The translations under genes and the position numbers were made by a program. Below, piece after piece: positions 30,062 through 44,770 of a stretch of DNA of 49,740 nt. The stretch is from Candidatus Annandia adelgestsuga (GTDB lineage Bacteria > Pseudomonadota > Gammaproteobacteria > Enterobacterales > Enterobacteriaceae_A). The stretch lies in NCBI RefSeq assembly GCF_003956045.1, contig NZ_CP026513.1:45915-95654 (forward strand), given 5' to 3'. The first letter of the stretch is position 1. Every line of letters begins with the position of its first letter. The notes beneath the pieces were generated by a model. It had not been told where the DNA came from. It did not search any database and saw only the letters and a list, made by a program, of their open reading frames with translations.

Positions 30062-30550
30062 TTATTTTATATTAAATTTACCTCTTTTTTTAGAAATTGT
30101 TTTTGGGGATTGAATGTTTTCTAATCCATTAATAGTTGCTTTAACTACATTTATAGGATTTGTAGATCCATAAGATTTAGCTAATACATCATTTATTCCT
30201 GATAATTTTAATACTGCTCTCATAGGACCTCCTGCAATAATTCCAGTACCAGGGGATGCTGGTTTCATAAAAATCATTGATTTAGTATAATATCCCCTAA
30301 TTTCATATTGTAAAGTATTTTTATTCAATATTACTTTAATTAATTTTTTTTTTGCTTGTTCTATAGCTTTTTTAACAGCTAAAGATATTTCTTTAGCTTT
30401 TCCATAACCAAAACCAACTAATCCTTTACAATTTCCTATAACTACAAGAGCTGTAAATGAAAAAATTCTTCCTCCTTTTACAGTTTTAGATACTCTATTA
30501 ACATTTATTAATTTTTCTTTAAATTTTTTTTTTTTTTTTTTTTTAAACAA
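30062..30550 (-). CDS. rpsE: 30S ribosomal protein S5, TTG start and poly-A N-terminus
   Basis: Decoding-fidelity protein. It is 162 aa (E. coli 167). [53 protein letters not shown] and [14 protein letters not shown]. The start is the TTG at 30550 with AAAGGA upstream; no in-frame ATG exists before residue about 85. Directly after the start, 21 consecutive A residues (30524-30544) encode seven lysines. One-base slippage there would destroy the frame, so either RNA-level correction or mixed products are expected. Confidence 0.95.
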   Translation of the reverse strand: MFKKKKKKKFKEKLINVNRVSKTVKGGRIFSFTALVVIGNCKGLVGFGYGKAKEISLAVKKAIEQAKKKLIKVILNKNTLQYEIRGYYTKSMIFMKPASPGTGIIAGGPMRAVLKLSGINDVLAKSYGSTNPINVVKATINGLENIQSPKTISKKRGKFNIK

Positions 30551-30573
30551 TTTAAATATCCTTTAATTTAAAT

Positions 30574-30933
30574 TTAAAATATTAAACCATTTCGTCTAGC
30601 TGATTCAGCTAATGATAATATACATCCATGATATTTAAAACCTGATCTATCAAATGATATTTTTTTTATACCTTTATTTATTGCTCTTTTTGCTATTATT
30701 TTTCCTATAATACAAGCTGTTTTTTTATTTTTAGTATAAAAAATTTTTTTTTTTATTTTTTTTTCTAAAGTAGACGCAGATACTAAAACTTTAGAATCAT
30801 TTTCATAAAATATTATTTGTGCATATAAATGACGTAAAGTTTTATTTATTACTAAAATTTTATTATTACTTTTTTTTATTTTATATCTTGTACGAGATGC
30901 TCTTTTTAATCTTTTTTTTTTTTTATTAATCAT
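30574..30933 (-). CDS. rplR: 50S ribosomal protein L18
   Basis: Binds 5S rRNA. It is 119 aa (E. coli 117): RASRTRYKIKKSNNKILVINKTLRHLYAQ and the C-terminal FDRSGFKYHGCILSLAESARRNGL. The N-terminal lysine string is coded by a 13-nt A run. 1-nt gap to rplF, so translation is coupled. Confidence 0.96.
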   Translation of the reverse strand: MINKKKKRLKRASRTRYKIKKSNNKILVINKTLRHLYAQIIFYENDSKVLVSASTLEKKIKKKIFYTKNKKTACIIGKIIAKRAINKGIKKISFDRSGFKYHGCILSLAESARRNGLIF

Positions 30934-30934
30934 A

Positions 30935-31468
30935 TTATTTTTTTTTAGTTTCTTTAATATAAACTATTTCATTATCATAACGAATACCTTTACCTTTATA
31001 AGGTTCTGGTTTTTTATAAAAACGTATATTAGCAGCTACTTGTCCTATAGATTGTTTATTTATACTTTTAAAAATTATTTCATTTTGTGAAGGACATATT
31101 GCACTAACATCTTTTGGTAATTTATATATTATAGAATGAGAATAACCTACAAAAAGATTAATAATATTATTTTTAACAGATATTTTATATCCTATACCAA
31201 TAACTTTTAATTTTTTAGTAAAACCTTTAGTTATTCCAATAATACTATTATTAACTATAGATCTTATAGTTCCAGATTGTAACCAACTATTTTTATTTTC
31301 TTTATATGGTCTAAATATTAATTTATTTTTAATTTTTTCTATTTTAACTAATTTATTAATATTAATAAAAAATTTATTATTAATATTTTTTATAATTATT
31401 TTTTTTTTATCAATTTTAACTTTAATTTCTTTAGGAATTAATATTGGTTTTTTAGCAATTCTAGACAT
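30935..31468 (-). CDS. rplF: 50S ribosomal protein L6
   Basis: Large-subunit protein near the sarcin-ricin loop. It is 177 aa, equal to E. coli: MSRIAKKPILIPKEIKV, VIGIGYK, and the C-terminal RFYKKPEPYKGKGIRYDNE. AAGGATAAC precedes the ATG; 20 nt after rpsH. Confidence 0.96.
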   Translation of the reverse strand: MSRIAKKPILIPKEIKVKIDKKKIIIKNINNKFFININKLVKIEKIKNKLIFRPYKENKNSWLQSGTIRSIVNNSIIGITKGFTKKLKVIGIGYKISVKNNIINLFVGYSHSIIYKLPKDVSAICPSQNEIIFKSINKQSIGQVAANIRFYKKPEPYKGKGIRYDNEIVYIKETKKK

Positions 31469-31488
31469 TAAAAGTTATCCTTTAATTT

Positions 31489-31887
31489 TTAAGATACATA
31501 ACAAATAATTTCACCACCTAAACCATATTTACGAGCTTTATGATCAGTCATAACTCCTTTTGAAGTAGATATTATTGCTATACCAAAACCTGAAATTATT
31601 TTAGGTAAATTTTTTTTATTTTTATATACTCTTAAACTAGGTTTACTTATACGTTTTATATTATGTATAACAGATTTTTTTTTAAAATATTTTAACTTAA
31701 TTTCTAATATTTTTTTCTTATTTTTTTTATTTATAATATTATAATCTTCAATATATCCTTCTTCTTTTAATATTTTAGAAATAGAACTTTTAAATTTAGA
31801 ATAAAACATTATAACTTTTTTTTTTTTTATTTTTTGATTATTACTAATACGATTTATCATGTCAGATATAGGATCTTGTATATTCAT
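31489..31887 (-). CDS. rpsH: 30S ribosomal protein S8
   Basis: Central-domain assembly protein. It is 132 aa (E. coli 130): [57 protein letters not shown]. In E. coli S8 represses the spc operon; the site is not recognisable here. Confidence 0.96.
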   Translation of the reverse strand: MNIQDPISDMINRISNNQKIKKKKVIMFYSKFKSSISKILKEEGYIEDYNIINKKNKKKILEIKLKYFKKKSVIHNIKRISKPSLRVYKNKKNLPKIISGFGIAIISTSKGVMTDHKARKYGLGGEIICYVS

Positions 31888-31920
31888 TATAATACCTATT
31901 TTTTATATATAATAATTTTT

Positions 31921-32226
31921 TTACCAACTAGATTTTGTTAATCCAGGTATATCACCTCTCATAGCAAATTCACGTGTTTTAATTCTACTCAAACCAAATC
32001 TTCTTATAAAAGATCTAGAACGACCTGTTTGTTTACAACGATTTCTTTGACGAATAATACTAGAATCTCTAGGTAATTTTTGTAATTTTATAATTGCATT
32101 CCATCTATTTTCTTTAGAAATTTTAGGATCTTTAATTATTTTTTTTAATGATTTTCTTTTTTTAAAAAATTTTTTCTCCATTTTTATACGTTTATTATTT
32201 CTTTCAATTACACTTTTTTTAGCCAT
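31921..32226 (-). CDS. rpsN: 30S ribosomal protein S14
   Basis: 101 aa, the E. coli length, when started at 32226 ([13 protein letters not shown]) with AAGGTTTC upstream. A longer open frame reaches 32286 but its 20 extra residues are unlike the family and overlap rplE, so I reject it. Conserved [23 protein letters not shown] and IPGLTKSSW. It is the zinc-free type (no CxxC pair). 10-nt gap to rplE. Confidence 0.95.
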   Translation of the reverse strand: MAKKSVIERNNKRIKMEKKFFKKRKSLKKIIKDPKISKENRWNAIIKLQKLPRDSSIIRQRNRCKQTGRSRSFIRRFGLSRIKTREFAMRGDIPGLTKSSW

Positions 32227-32236
32227 AGAAACCTTT

Positions 32237-32779
32237 TTATTTTTTAAAAGGAAAATTAAATTCAGATAATAATTTAAAACCTTCATAATTATTTTTAGCG
32301 TTAGTTATAATATTTATATCTAAACCTCTAATACAATCAATTTTATTATAATCAATTTCTGGAAAAATAATTTGTTCTTTAATTCCAAAATTATAATTTC
32401 CATTACCATCAAATGATTTTTTAGATAAACCTCGAAAATCTCTAATACGAGGAATAGCAATATTTATTAATTTTTCTAAAAAATCCCACATAAAATTTCT
32501 TCTTAATGTAACTTTACATCCAATAGGCAATCCTTTTCTTATTTTAAATCCTGCTATTGATTTTTTTGTTTTAGTAATAACGGGTTTTCTTCCTGTAATT
32601 GATTCTAAATCACGCATTGCAAAATTTATTTTTTTTTTATTATTTTCACTATTTCCAATACCTATATTTAATGTAATTTTAATTAATCTAGGAACTTGCA
32701 TAATTGAATAATAATATGATTTTAACATTATTTTATTAATTATTTTATTTTTATAATATTTATGTAAGTTTGATTTCAT
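32237..32779 (-). CDS. rplE: 50S ribosomal protein L5
   Basis: 5S-binding, P-site-contacting protein. It is 180 aa (E. coli 179) from the ATG at 32779 ([18 protein letters not shown]). An in-frame ATG at 32809 would add ten residues overlapping rplX and unlike other L5s. Conserved [65 protein letters not shown]. No Shine-Dalgarno; probably coupled to rplX, whose stop is 10 nt upstream. Confidence 0.94.
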   Translation of the reverse strand: MKSNLHKYYKNKIINKIMLKSYYYSIMQVPRLIKITLNIGIGNSENNKKKINFAMRDLESITGRKPVITKTKKSIAGFKIRKGLPIGCKVTLRRNFMWDFLEKLINIAIPRIRDFRGLSKKSFDGNGNYNFGIKEQIIFPEIDYNKIDCIRGLDINIITNAKNNYEGFKLLSEFNFPFKK

Positions 32780-32789
32780 ATTTTTTAAT

Positions 32790-33101
32790 TTATATAATAT
32801 ATAATCCATTAGATTTAAAAAATCTTTTTTTTTTTCCTAATACAAATTTAAATTTTACTTTATCTGCTTTATTTGTATAAGGATTAAATATTGCAATATT
32901 AGAAATATTTATAAAATTTTCTTTTGGAATAATACCATATTTTTTTTTATCATTATAAATTTTAAAATGTTTTTTTTTAATATTTAAATTATATAATAAA
33001 ACAACACCATTTTTAAAAATTTCTTTAACTACACTTACTTTACCTTTATCTTTTCCTTTTATCACAATTACATAATCTCTATTTTTAATTTTATGTTTCA
33101 T
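32790..33101 (-). CDS. rplX: 50S ribosomal protein L24
   Basis: Assembly-initiator of the 50S subunit. It is 103 aa (E. coli 104): the KOW motif [20 protein letters not shown] near the start, then divergent K/F-rich sequence including [11 protein letters not shown]. Follows rplN by 23 nt in the spc operon. Confidence 0.93.
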   Translation of the reverse strand: MKHKIKNRDYVIVIKGKDKGKVSVVKEIFKNGVVLLYNLNIKKKHFKIYNDKKKYGIIPKENFINISNIAIFNPYTNKADKVKFKFVLGKKKRFFKSNGLYII

Positions 33102-33124
33102 TTTAATTTTAACCTTTTTATATA

Positions 33125-33496
33125 TTATAAAACTTCAGGAGCTAAAGAAATTATTTTCATAAATTTAGAATTTTTTATTTCTCTAGTTATTGGTCCAAAA
33201 ATTCGTGTACCTATTGGTTGATCGTTTGTATTATTTAATATAACACATGAATTACTATCAAATCTTATAATAGACCAATCAGGTCTTCTTATTCCTTTTT
33301 TTGTTCTTACTATTACAGCTTTAAATATTTCACCTTTTTTAACTTTACTTTTAGGAATAGATTCTTTAATAGTTATTTTAATTATATCTCCGATATTTGC
33401 GTATTTTTTTTTAGAACCACCTAAAACTTTAATACACATAACTTTTTTAGCTCCAGAATTATCAGCTACATCTAATACAGTTTGTTCATAAATCAT
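33125..33496 (-). CDS. rplN: 50S ribosomal protein L14
   Basis: 123 aa, exactly the E. coli length, from the ATG at 33496 ([21 protein letters not shown]) preceded by TTTTGGAA. A TTG four codons upstream (33508) is not needed. Very conserved: [29 protein letters not shown]-type block, [22 protein letters not shown]. First gene of the spc operon. Confidence 0.96.
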   Translation of the reverse strand: MIYEQTVLDVADNSGAKKVMCIKVLGGSKKKYANIGDIIKITIKESIPKSKVKKGEIFKAVIVRTKKGIRRPDWSIIRFDSNSCVILNNTNDQPIGTRIFGPITREIKNSKFMKIISLAPEVL

Positions 33497-33558
33497 TTTA
33501 TTTTCCAAAACAATATTTTTTAAATATTTTAAATTTAAAATATAATAAAAATTTTTGT

Positions 33559-33816
33559 TTAATTTTTATTTTTATTTAAAATTTTTATTAAATTCCAACT
33601 TTTGGTTTTTGATATTGGTTTACATAATTTTATTTTTACCCAATCACCTACTTTACATTTATTATTTTCATCATGTATATGTATTTTAATTATTCTTGTT
33701 ATAAATTTACCATATAATAAATGTTTTATTTTTTTTTTAATAACTACTGTAGCTGATTTTTCCATTTTTTTTTTAATAACACTACCATAAAAAATATTAT
33801 TTTTTTTTTTTAACAT
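33559..33816 (-). CDS. rpsQ: 30S ribosomal protein S17
   Basis: 85 aa (E. coli 84): [43 protein letters not shown] and [12 protein letters not shown]. Its ATG lies inside the last codons of rpmC (20-nt overlap in another frame, across a 12-nt A run). Last gene of the S10 operon. Confidence 0.95.
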   Translation of the reverse strand: MLKKKNNIFYGSVIKKKMEKSATVVIKKKIKHLLYGKFITRIIKIHIHDENNKCKVGDWVKIKLCKPISKTKSWNLIKILNKNKN

Positions 33817-34009
33817 AATTTTTAATATTTTGTTGAATTATATTTTTAAGTTTTGCAATATTTTTTCTTTTTTTTTTTAATAAATGTGTTTTATTTAATA
33901 ATTTAACTGATATTTTCATTCTTAAAATAAAATATTGATATAATTCTCTAATAAGATAATAATTTAATTTTTTTAAATTACTAAAAAAATTATTTTTTTT
34001 TTTTTTCAT
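33797..34009 (-). CDS. rpmC: 50S ribosomal protein L29
   Basis: 70 aa (E. coli 63), with [37 protein letters not shown] matching the two-helix L29 core; the extra residues are lysine-rich ends. Start overlaps the rplP stop (ATGA), and its 3' end overlaps rpsQ by 20 nt. It is the most divergent ribosomal protein of the block, but its place is unambiguous. Confidence 0.9.
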   Translation of the reverse strand: MKKKKNNFFSNLKKLNYYLIRELYQYFILRMKISVKLLNKTHLLKKKRKNIAKLKNIIQQNIKNYVKKKK

Positions 34010-34422
34010 AATAATACCATTTTTTTAATTAAAATTGTTTTTACAGGTAATTTTGATGAAGCTAATTTTAAAGCTTTAAATGCAATTTCTTGCTTAATAC
34101 CATCTATTTCATATAATATTCTTCCAGGTTTAATTAAAGTAACCCAATATTCTACGTTTCCTTTTCCCTTTCCCATACGAACTTCTAATGGTTTTTTTGT
34201 TATAGGTTTATTTGGAAATATTCTAATCCAAATTTTACCTTCTTTTTTAACATATCTAGACATAGAACGACGTGCTGATTCTATTTGTCTAGAAGTAATT
34301 CTTCCTCTACTTATTGCTTTAAGAGCAAATTTTCCAAAAAGAATATTAGTACATTTATTAGAAAAACCTCTATTTTTACCTTTTTGAACTTTTTTAAATT
34401 TAGTTTGTTTTGGTTGTAACAC
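34006..34422 (-). CDS. rplP: 50S ribosomal protein L16, GTG start
   Basis: 138 aa (E. coli 136). It starts at GTG (34422) decoding [20 protein letters not shown], which matches the family start exactly, with AAGG upstream. Conserved [32 protein letters not shown]. Ends in TGA overlapping the rpmC ATG. Confidence 0.96.
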   Translation of the reverse strand: MLQPKQTKFKKVQKGKNRGFSNKCTNILFGKFALKAISRGRITSRQIESARRSMSRYVKKEGKIWIRIFPNKPITKKPLEVRMGKGKGNVEYWVTLIKPGRILYEIDGIKQEIAFKALKLASSKLPVKTILIKKMVLL

Positions 34423-34440
34423 AAGTTTACCTTTTTATAT

Positions 34441-35118
34441 TTATTTATTATTTTTAATAAAATAATTTATTTTTTTCATATTTATTAATTTATCTAATAT
34501 TTCTCCTTTAAAAATCCATACTTTAACACCAATTTTACCATAATTAGTTTGTGCTTCTGAGTTATTATAATCTATATAAGCTCTTAAAGTATGTAATGGA
34601 ACTCTACCTTCTCTATACCATTCAGTACGAGCTATTTCAGCTCCTCCTAAACGACCACTAATTTCAATTTTAATTCCTTGAGCTCCTAAACGCATTGCAT
34701 TTTGTATAGATTTTTTTATTGATCTTCTAAATGAAAATCTTTTTTCTAGTTGAAAAACAATTTCATTTGCTACAATTTTAGAATCTAATTCTGGTATTTT
34801 TATTTCAATAATATTTATTTTAACTTCTATATTTATTATTTTTGATAATTTTTTTTCTATTGATTTTAATTTTTTATTATTTTTATTTTTAATCAAATTA
34901 ATTTTATAAGCATATATATTTATATTTGCTTTTTCTTTAATACGTTCAATTATTATTTTTGATATTGATAATTTAAATAATTTTTTTTTTAAAAATTCAC
35001 GAATTTTAAAATCACAATTTATATTGTTAGCAAATTCTTTTTTATTAGAAAACCAAAAAGAATTATGATTTTTTATAATACCTAATCTCATACCATTTGC
35101 ATTAACTTTTTGACCCAT
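34441..35118 (-). CDS. rpsC: 30S ribosomal protein S3
   Basis: mRNA-entry protein. It is 225 aa (E. coli 233): [20 protein letters not shown], the KH domain in the middle, [50 protein letters not shown] and [15 protein letters not shown]-terminal basic tail shortened. AAGGATAA precedes the ATG. Confidence 0.96.
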   Translation of the reverse strand: MGQKVNANGMRLGIIKNHNSFWFSNKKEFANNINCDFKIREFLKKKLFKLSISKIIIERIKEKANINIYAYKINLIKNKNNKKLKSIEKKLSKIINIEVKINIIEIKIPELDSKIVANEIVFQLEKRFSFRRSIKKSIQNAMRLGAQGIKIEISGRLGGAEIARTEWYREGRVPLHTLRAYIDYNNSEAQTNYGKIGVKVWIFKGEILDKLINMKKINYFIKNNK

Positions 35119-35142
35119 ATAAAATTATCCTTATTTTTTATT

Positions 35143-35469
35143 TTAACTTAAAACAATAGTAACATGACTTTTTCTTTTTTTTATATAATCAGCTTTTCCT
35201 TTAGCTTTTGGTATAATTCTTTTATATAAAGGTCCATTATTAACATATATTTTTTTTATTTTCAATTTATCTATATCTATAAAATTATATTCATCTGCAT
35301 TTGAAATAGCTGATTCTAATGATTTTCTTAAAATAACAGCAGCTTTTTTATTAATATTATTTAATATATCTAATGAATTACATATATTTACTCTTCTTAT
35401 TAAATTTACTATTAATCTAATTTTTTGAGGAGATGAATTTAAATAAAATGATTTAGATATTATTTCCAT
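35143..35469 (-). CDS. rplV: 50S ribosomal protein L22
   Basis: Exit-tunnel protein, 108 aa (E. coli 110): SSPQKIRLIVNLIRR, NKKAAVILRKSLESAISNA, and the tunnel loop RIIPKAKGKADYIKKRKSHVTIV. 8 nt after rpsS. Confidence 0.96.
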   Translation of the reverse strand: MEIISKSFYLNSSPQKIRLIVNLIRRVNICNSLDILNNINKKAAVILRKSLESAISNADEYNFIDIDKLKIKKIYVNNGPLYKRIIPKAKGKADYIKKRKSHVTIVLS

Positions 35470-35477
35470 AATTTTTT

Positions 35478-35771
35478 TTAATCCTTTTTATTTTCAACTT
35501 TTTGTATTTTTTTATCAGAATTATGGCCACGATAAGTTCTAGTAAGAGAAAATTCTCCTAATTTATGACCAACCATTTCATCGGATATAAAAACAGGGAT
35601 ATGTTTTTTACCGTTATGTACAGAAATTGTTAAACCTATCATTTCAGGAAAAATAGTAGAACGTCTCGACCATGTTTTTATTGGTTTTTTAATTTTATTT
35701 TTTATATTATATTGAACTTTTTTTAATAAATGTAAATCAATAAATGGACCTTTTCTAATTGATCTATTCAT
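35478..35771 (-). CDS. rpsS: 30S ribosomal protein S19
   Basis: Head protein, 97 aa (E. coli 92): [61 protein letters not shown] few extra K-rich residues at the C-terminus. AAGGATAT before the ATG. Confidence 0.96.
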   Translation of the reverse strand: MNRSIRKGPFIDLHLLKKVQYNIKNKIKKPIKTWSRRSTIFPEMIGLTISVHNGKKHIPVFISDEMVGHKLGEFSLTRTYRGHNSDKKIQKVENKKD

Positions 35772-35785
35772 AATATCCTTTTAAA

Positions 35786-36604
35786 TTATTTATTATGACT
35801 AATAATGAATTTTTCAGTTCTTTTATTATTTCTAGTTTTTTTACCTTTAGTTTTAACTCCCCATGGAGTAACTGGATGTTTACCAAAGTTTTTTCCTTCA
35901 CCACCACCATGAGGATGATCTATAGGATTCATAGCTGTTCCTCTTACTGTTGGTCTTATACCTTTCCATCTTGATGCACCGGCTTTACCTAATGATATTA
36001 ACATTTTTTTTTCATTACTAACAATACCAATAGTAGCTCTACATTTACTTTCTATTTTACGTATTTCTCCTGATTTTAATTTTAAAATTACATAATTATT
36101 ATCTTTAGAAATTAATCTAGCGTAACTTCCAGCTGATCTTGATAATTGACCACCTTTTCCAGGTTTCATTTCTATATTATGAATTATAGAACCTATTGGT
36201 ATATATTTCATAGATAATGTATTACCATTTTTAATAGATGATTTATTTCCTGATTGTACATATTCTCCTATTTTTAAATCTTTAGGAGCTAAAATATATT
36301 TTTTTTTACCATTTAAATACATAATTAATGCAATATTTGCATTTCTATTTGGATCATATTCTATATTTTTTACAATTGATGGTAAATCATCCATTTTACG
36401 CTTAAAATCTATAATACGATACATTTGTTTATTACCACCACCAATATGTCTAGTAGTTATTTTACCATGATGATTTCTACCACCATTTTTTTTTTTTTTT
36501 TTTAACAATCTATAATATGGTTTTATTTTATTTAATTTTTTATTAATTAATTTAATAACATGACGTCTTCCAGGAGAAGTAGGCTTGCATTTTATAATAA
36601 CCAT
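35786..36604 (-). CDS. rplB: 50S ribosomal protein L2
   Basis: Peptidyl-transferase-proximal protein. It is 272 aa (E. coli 273): [71 protein letters not shown] containing the conserved His. An 18-nt poly-A run (36486-36503) encodes a lysine string just before NGGRNHHG, where E. coli has no such repeat. Confidence 0.97.
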   Translation of the reverse strand: MVIIKCKPTSPGRRHVIKLINKKLNKIKPYYRLLKKKKKNGGRNHHGKITTRHIGGGNKQMYRIIDFKRKMDDLPSIVKNIEYDPNRNANIALIMYLNGKKKYILAPKDLKIGEYVQSGNKSSIKNGNTLSMKYIPIGSIIHNIEMKPGKGGQLSRSAGSYARLISKDNNYVILKLKSGEIRKIESKCRATIGIVSNEKKMLISLGKAGASRWKGIRPTVRGTAMNPIDHPHGGGEGKNFGKHPVTPWGVKTKGKKTRNNKRTEKFIISHNK

Positions 36605-36639
36605 TAATAATTCCTATTTTTTTTTAAAATCTTTAACAT

Positions 36640-36930
36640 TTACATATTATAATTTTTTTTTTTTTTAAAAGTAATATATACTTTTTTCCAACTTTTATAA
36701 TAATGTATAAATTTACCTTTTTTTTTCTTTTTCTTTTTTATAACTAATGTGTTTATATTTTTTGGATATATATTAAATAGTTGTAAAATAGTTTTTTTTA
36801 TATCTTTTTTTGTTACTTTTAAAGGAACTTTAAACATAAAAACATTTTTATTTTTTTTAGAAAAAGAAAATTTTTCAGATGTATACATTTTTATAAATAT
36901 TGAATATAATTTTTTTTCTATTTTTTTCAT
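36640..36930 (-). CDS. rplW: 50S ribosomal protein L23
   Basis: Tunnel-exit docking site for trigger factor and SRP. It is 96 aa (E. coli 100): TSEKFSFSKKNKNVFMFKVPLKVTKKDIKKTILQLFNI, KKGKFIHYYKSWKKVYITFKK. Overlaps the rplD stop by 4 nt. The C-terminus again has a poly-A run (14 nt, 36653-36666). Confidence 0.94.
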   Translation of the reverse strand: MKKIEKKLYSIFIKMYTSEKFSFSKKNKNVFMFKVPLKVTKKDIKKTILQLFNIYPKNINTLVIKKKKKKKGKFIHYYKSWKKVYITFKKKKNYNM

Positions 36931-37532
36931 TTTAAATAATTCTCTATTTTTCTAATAGAATTTAAAGTAATAATTATTTTGTCACAAGATAATAATTTTA
37001 ATAAATTTATAGAATTTAAGTAACATAAATTAACTCTATATAAATTTCTAGAAGATAATACAATATTTTTATTATAATTATTTATTATTATTAAAATTTT
37101 TTTAAAATTTATATTTTTGATTTTATTTACTAATTTTTTTGTACTACAATTTGGTAAATAAAACTTATCAAATATTAATAATCTTTTTTGTTTTATTAAT
37201 TCTGAAAAAATAATTTTTAAAGCTTTACGATGCATTTTTTTATTTACTTTATTATTATAATTTTTAAATTTAGATGCAAATGTAACACCACCACCACGCC
37301 ATATAGGACTTTTTCTAGAACCAGCTCTAGCATTTCCAGTTCCTTTTTGTTTCCATGGTTTTCTTTTAGAACCTGAAACTAAAGAACGATTTTTTTGAGA
37401 ATGAGTTCCTTGTCTAGATTTCAATAAATAAGAAATTATTATTTGATGTAATAAAGTTTTATTAAATTTTTGATTAAATATTTTATTAGAAATTTTTACT
37501 TTTTTTTTATTATCATACAACATTATTATCAT
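36927..37532 (-). CDS. rplD: 50S ribosomal protein L4
   Basis: 201 aa, equal to E. coli. The conserved extended loop [46 protein letters not shown] is intact (about residues 40-85). In E. coli L4 also regulates the S10 operon through the leader; here only 65 nt lie upstream of rpsJ, too short for that leader, so this autoregulation appears lost. ATGA overlaps at both ends. Confidence 0.96.
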   Translation of the reverse strand: MIIMLYDNKKKVKISNKIFNQKFNKTLLHQIIISYLLKSRQGTHSQKNRSLVSGSKRKPWKQKGTGNARAGSRKSPIWRGGGVTFASKFKNYNNKVNKKMHRKALKIIFSELIKQKRLLIFDKFYLPNCSTKKLVNKIKNINFKKILIIINNYNKNIVLSSRNLYRVNLCYLNSINLLKLLSCDKIIITLNSIRKIENYLK

Positions 37533-38188
37533 GTTAAATTAATTACCTTATGTTTTTTTTTAATAGATGGTTTTATCATTACATAATTACCTAAATGTCC
37601 AGGAATTGATCCTTTAATTAAAATTAAATTATTTTTAATATCTATTTTTAAAATTATTAAATTTTGTATAGTTGTTTTTTTTTTTCCTAATTGTCCAGAC
37701 ATTTTTTTACCTTTAAAAACTTTTCCGGGTGTTTGGTTTTGACCTATTGAACCAGGAGCTCTATGTGATAGAGAATTACCATGTGTTGAATCTTGTGAAC
37801 TAAAATTCCATCTTTTTATTGTTCCTGAAAAACCTTTACCTTTTGAAATACCAGTAACATCTACATATTTTATACCACAAAGTTGATTAACATTTAAATC
37901 TTGTCCTAATATAAATTTATTATTTTCTTCATAAGAAGTTTTAAATTCCCATAAACCACATCCAGGTTCAACAAAAGATCTATAGAAATGTCCTAAGTCA
38001 GGTTTACTAGTACGATTATCTTTTTTATAACCTGTAGTAACTTGTATAGAAAAATATTTATTTTTATTAAAATTTTTAATTTGTGTAATTCTATTTGTAT
38101 TTATATAAATCATAGTTATCGGTATAGAACTACCATCATCTTCAAATGATCTAGTCATTCCGTATTTTATACCTATTAAACCCATCAT
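37529..38188 (-). CDS. rplC: 50S ribosomal protein L3
   Basis: 219 aa (E. coli 209): [79 protein letters not shown], with the methylated Gln region conserved. A second ATG one codon later is the possible alternative start. Overlaps rplD by 4 nt. Confidence 0.97.
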   Translation of the reverse strand: MMGLIGIKYGMTRSFEDDGSSIPITMIYINTNRITQIKNFNKNKYFSIQVTTGYKKDNRTSKPDLGHFYRSFVEPGCGLWEFKTSYEENNKFILGQDLNVNQLCGIKYVDVTGISKGKGFSGTIKRWNFSSQDSTHGNSLSHRAPGSIGQNQTPGKVFKGKKMSGQLGKKKTTIQNLIILKIDIKNNLILIKGSIPGHLGNYVMIKPSIKKKHKVINLT

Positions 38189-38245
38189 ATAATATTATAT
38201 AAAACCTCTTTTATTTATTATATATTTTTTAAAATTATATAAAAT

Positions 38246-38557
38246 TTAATGAACACTAATATTTATATCAACTCCGGCAATTAAATCTATATGCATTAAT
38301 GATTCTATTATTTTTTCATTAGGTTCTATTATATCAATAAAACGTTTATATGTCCTTATTTCATATTGATCACGAGAATCTTTGTGTGTATGTGGTGATG
38401 TTAATAAAGTGAACTTTTCTATTTTTGTAGGTAAACAAACTGGACCTCTTATATTTGAACCATTTAAATATACAATTTCAATTATTTTAATCATTTCGTT
38501 ATAAATTAAATTAAAATTAAATGATTTAAAAATTATTCTTAAAATTAAATTATTCAT
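38246..38557 (-). CDS. rpsJ: 30S ribosomal protein S10
   Basis: 103 aa, equal to E. coli: IRGPVCLPTKIEKFTLLTSPHTHKDSRDQYEIRTYKR and DIIEPNEKIIESLMHIDLIAGVDINIS. First gene of the S10-spc-alpha block (38.6 to 25.1 kb, leftward, no internal terminator seen). Only 65 nt separate it from tRNA-Thr(GGU); tuf, fusA, rpsG and rpsL are not upstream. Confidence 0.97.
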   Translation of the reverse strand: MNNLILRIIFKSFNFNLIYNEMIKIIEIVYLNGSNIRGPVCLPTKIEKFTLLTSPHTHKDSRDQYEIRTYKRFIDIIEPNEKIIESLMHIDLIAGVDINISVH

Positions 38558-38622
38558 TTAAAATTTAAACTCCAATTTAATATTTTAAAAAAAACTTTAT
38601 ATTTATAAAATATATCAAATTT

Positions 38623-38696
38623 CGCTGATGTCCAGAATTGAACTGGATACCTCACCTTTACCAAAGGTGTGCTCTTACCTATTGAGCTACATCAGC
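38623..38696 (-). tRNA. thrT: tRNA-Thr (GGU anticodon)
   Basis: 74 nt. Acceptor GCTGATG/CATCAGC, anticodon loop TTGGTAA with GGT, T-arm TCCAGTTCAATTCTGGA. Resembles E. coli thrT, but the discriminator base is G instead of A. Last of the four-tRNA cluster and 65 nt from rpsJ, probably cotranscribed with it. Confidence 0.94.
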
Positions 38697-38714
38697 TATA
38701 TTAAAATAATAAAT

Positions 38715-38785
38715 AGCGGATAATGGGAATCGAACCCACATTTTTAGCTTGGAAGGCTAAAGTAATACCACTATACTATATCCGC
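38715..38785 (-). tRNA. glyT: tRNA-Gly (UCC anticodon)
   Basis: 71 nt. Acceptor GCGGATA/TATCCGC with discriminator T, anticodon arm TAGCCTTCCAAGCTA with TCC, T-arm GTGGGTTCGATTCCCA. Same order thrU-tyrU-glyT-thrT as upstream of E. coli tufB. Confidence 0.94.
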
Positions 38786-38819
38786 TTTAATTATTATTAA
38801 AATATAACAAATAATAATA

Positions 38820-38901
38820 TGGTGGGAGAAGGATTCGAACCTTCGAAGTCTATGACGGCAGATTTACAGTCTGCTCCCTTTAGCCACTCGGGAATCCCAC
38901 C
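38820..38901 (-). tRNA. tyrU: tRNA-Tyr (GUA anticodon)
   Basis: 82 nt with the long variable arm of tRNA-Tyr. Acceptor GGTGGGA/TCCCACC, anticodon loop CTGTAAA with GTA, T-arm AAGGTTCGAATCCTT. No encoded CCA. Confidence 0.95.
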
Positions 38902-38931
38902 ATTAAATTTATATTTTAATATTTTAAAATA

Positions 38932-39004
<73 letters not shown>

Positions 39005-39182
39005 TTATTTTAAAAATAAAATATAAAGAATTCAAATTTAATTATTTATAATAAAAATAAATTTTTTTTTATTATTATTTTTTAAAAAATATCTAATTGA
39101 ATCAATTTTTTTTTCTTCTTTAAATTTTTAAACTTTATATAAATATTATAAATTGATTTAAAATTTTATATTTATAATATAA
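39005..39182 (-). other. spacer between 5S rRNA and the tRNA cluster
   Basis: 178 nt of A/T-rich DNA. I see no gene and no convincing intrinsic terminator after 5S; a TTGATT at about 39097-39102 could be a -35 element for the tRNAs but no well-spaced -10 is clear. In E. coli murB, birA and coaA occupy this interval after rrnB. Confidence 0.4.
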
Positions 39183-39301
39183 AGTCTGGCAGTGTCCTAC
39201 TCTCACACAGGGAGACCCTGCACTACCATCGGCGCTGCAGCGTTTAACTTCTGAGTTCGGTATGGATTCAGGTGGTACCACTGCGCTATTGCCGCCAGAC
39301 A
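39183..39301 (-). rRNA. rrf: 5S ribosomal RNA
   Basis: About 119 nt with the terminal helix TGTCTGGC...GCCAGACT and the conserved CCGAACTCAGAAGTTAAACG core. Third rRNA of the operon, 48 nt after 23S. Ends are estimated from the pairing. Confidence 0.95.
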
Positions 39302-39349
39302 TGTTAAATATATTTCTTATGTATTTTTTAATAAACAATATAAATTATA

Positions 39350-42331
<2,982 letters not shown>

Positions 42332-42388
42332 TAATAATTTAATTGTTTTAATAATAAAAAAAAGATAAATAAAAAAAAATTTATTAAA

Positions 42389-42461
42389 TGGAGTTAAGCG
42401 GGATCGAACCGCTGACCTCCTGCTTGCAAAGCAGGCGCTCTACCTACTAAGCTATAACCCC
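42389..42461 (-). tRNA. alaT: tRNA-Ala (UGC anticodon), rRNA spacer
   Basis: 73 nt. Acceptor GGGGTTA/TAACTCC with one G-U, anticodon loop TTTGCAA with TGC, T-arm GCGGTTCGATCCCGC. It lies after tRNA-Ile in the 16S-23S spacer, the usual Ile-Ala pair. Confidence 0.96.
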
Positions 42462-42497
42462 AAAATTTAAAAAAAATTTCTATTTTAAATAAATTTA

Positions 42498-42572
42498 TAG
42501 GCTTGAGTGGAATCGAACCACCGACCTCACCCTTATCAGGGGTGTGCTCTAAACCTTCTGAGCTACAAGCCT
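42498..42572 (-). tRNA. ileT: tRNA-Ile (GAU anticodon), rRNA spacer
   Basis: 75 nt. Acceptor AGGCTTG/CAAGCCT, anticodon arm CCCCTGATAAGGG with GAT, T-arm GGTGGTTCGATTCCACT. The D-loop carries one extra T compared with E. coli. Confidence 0.95.
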
Positions 42573-42615
42573 ATAATGAAAAAATAATAAAATACAATAA
42601 TTTTTTTAAAAAAAA

Positions 42616-44770
<2,155 letters not shown>

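Noticed and set aside
32227-32286. N-terminal extension of rpsN
   Set aside because: Family start with good AAGG lies at 32226; extension overlaps rplE and is unlike S14.
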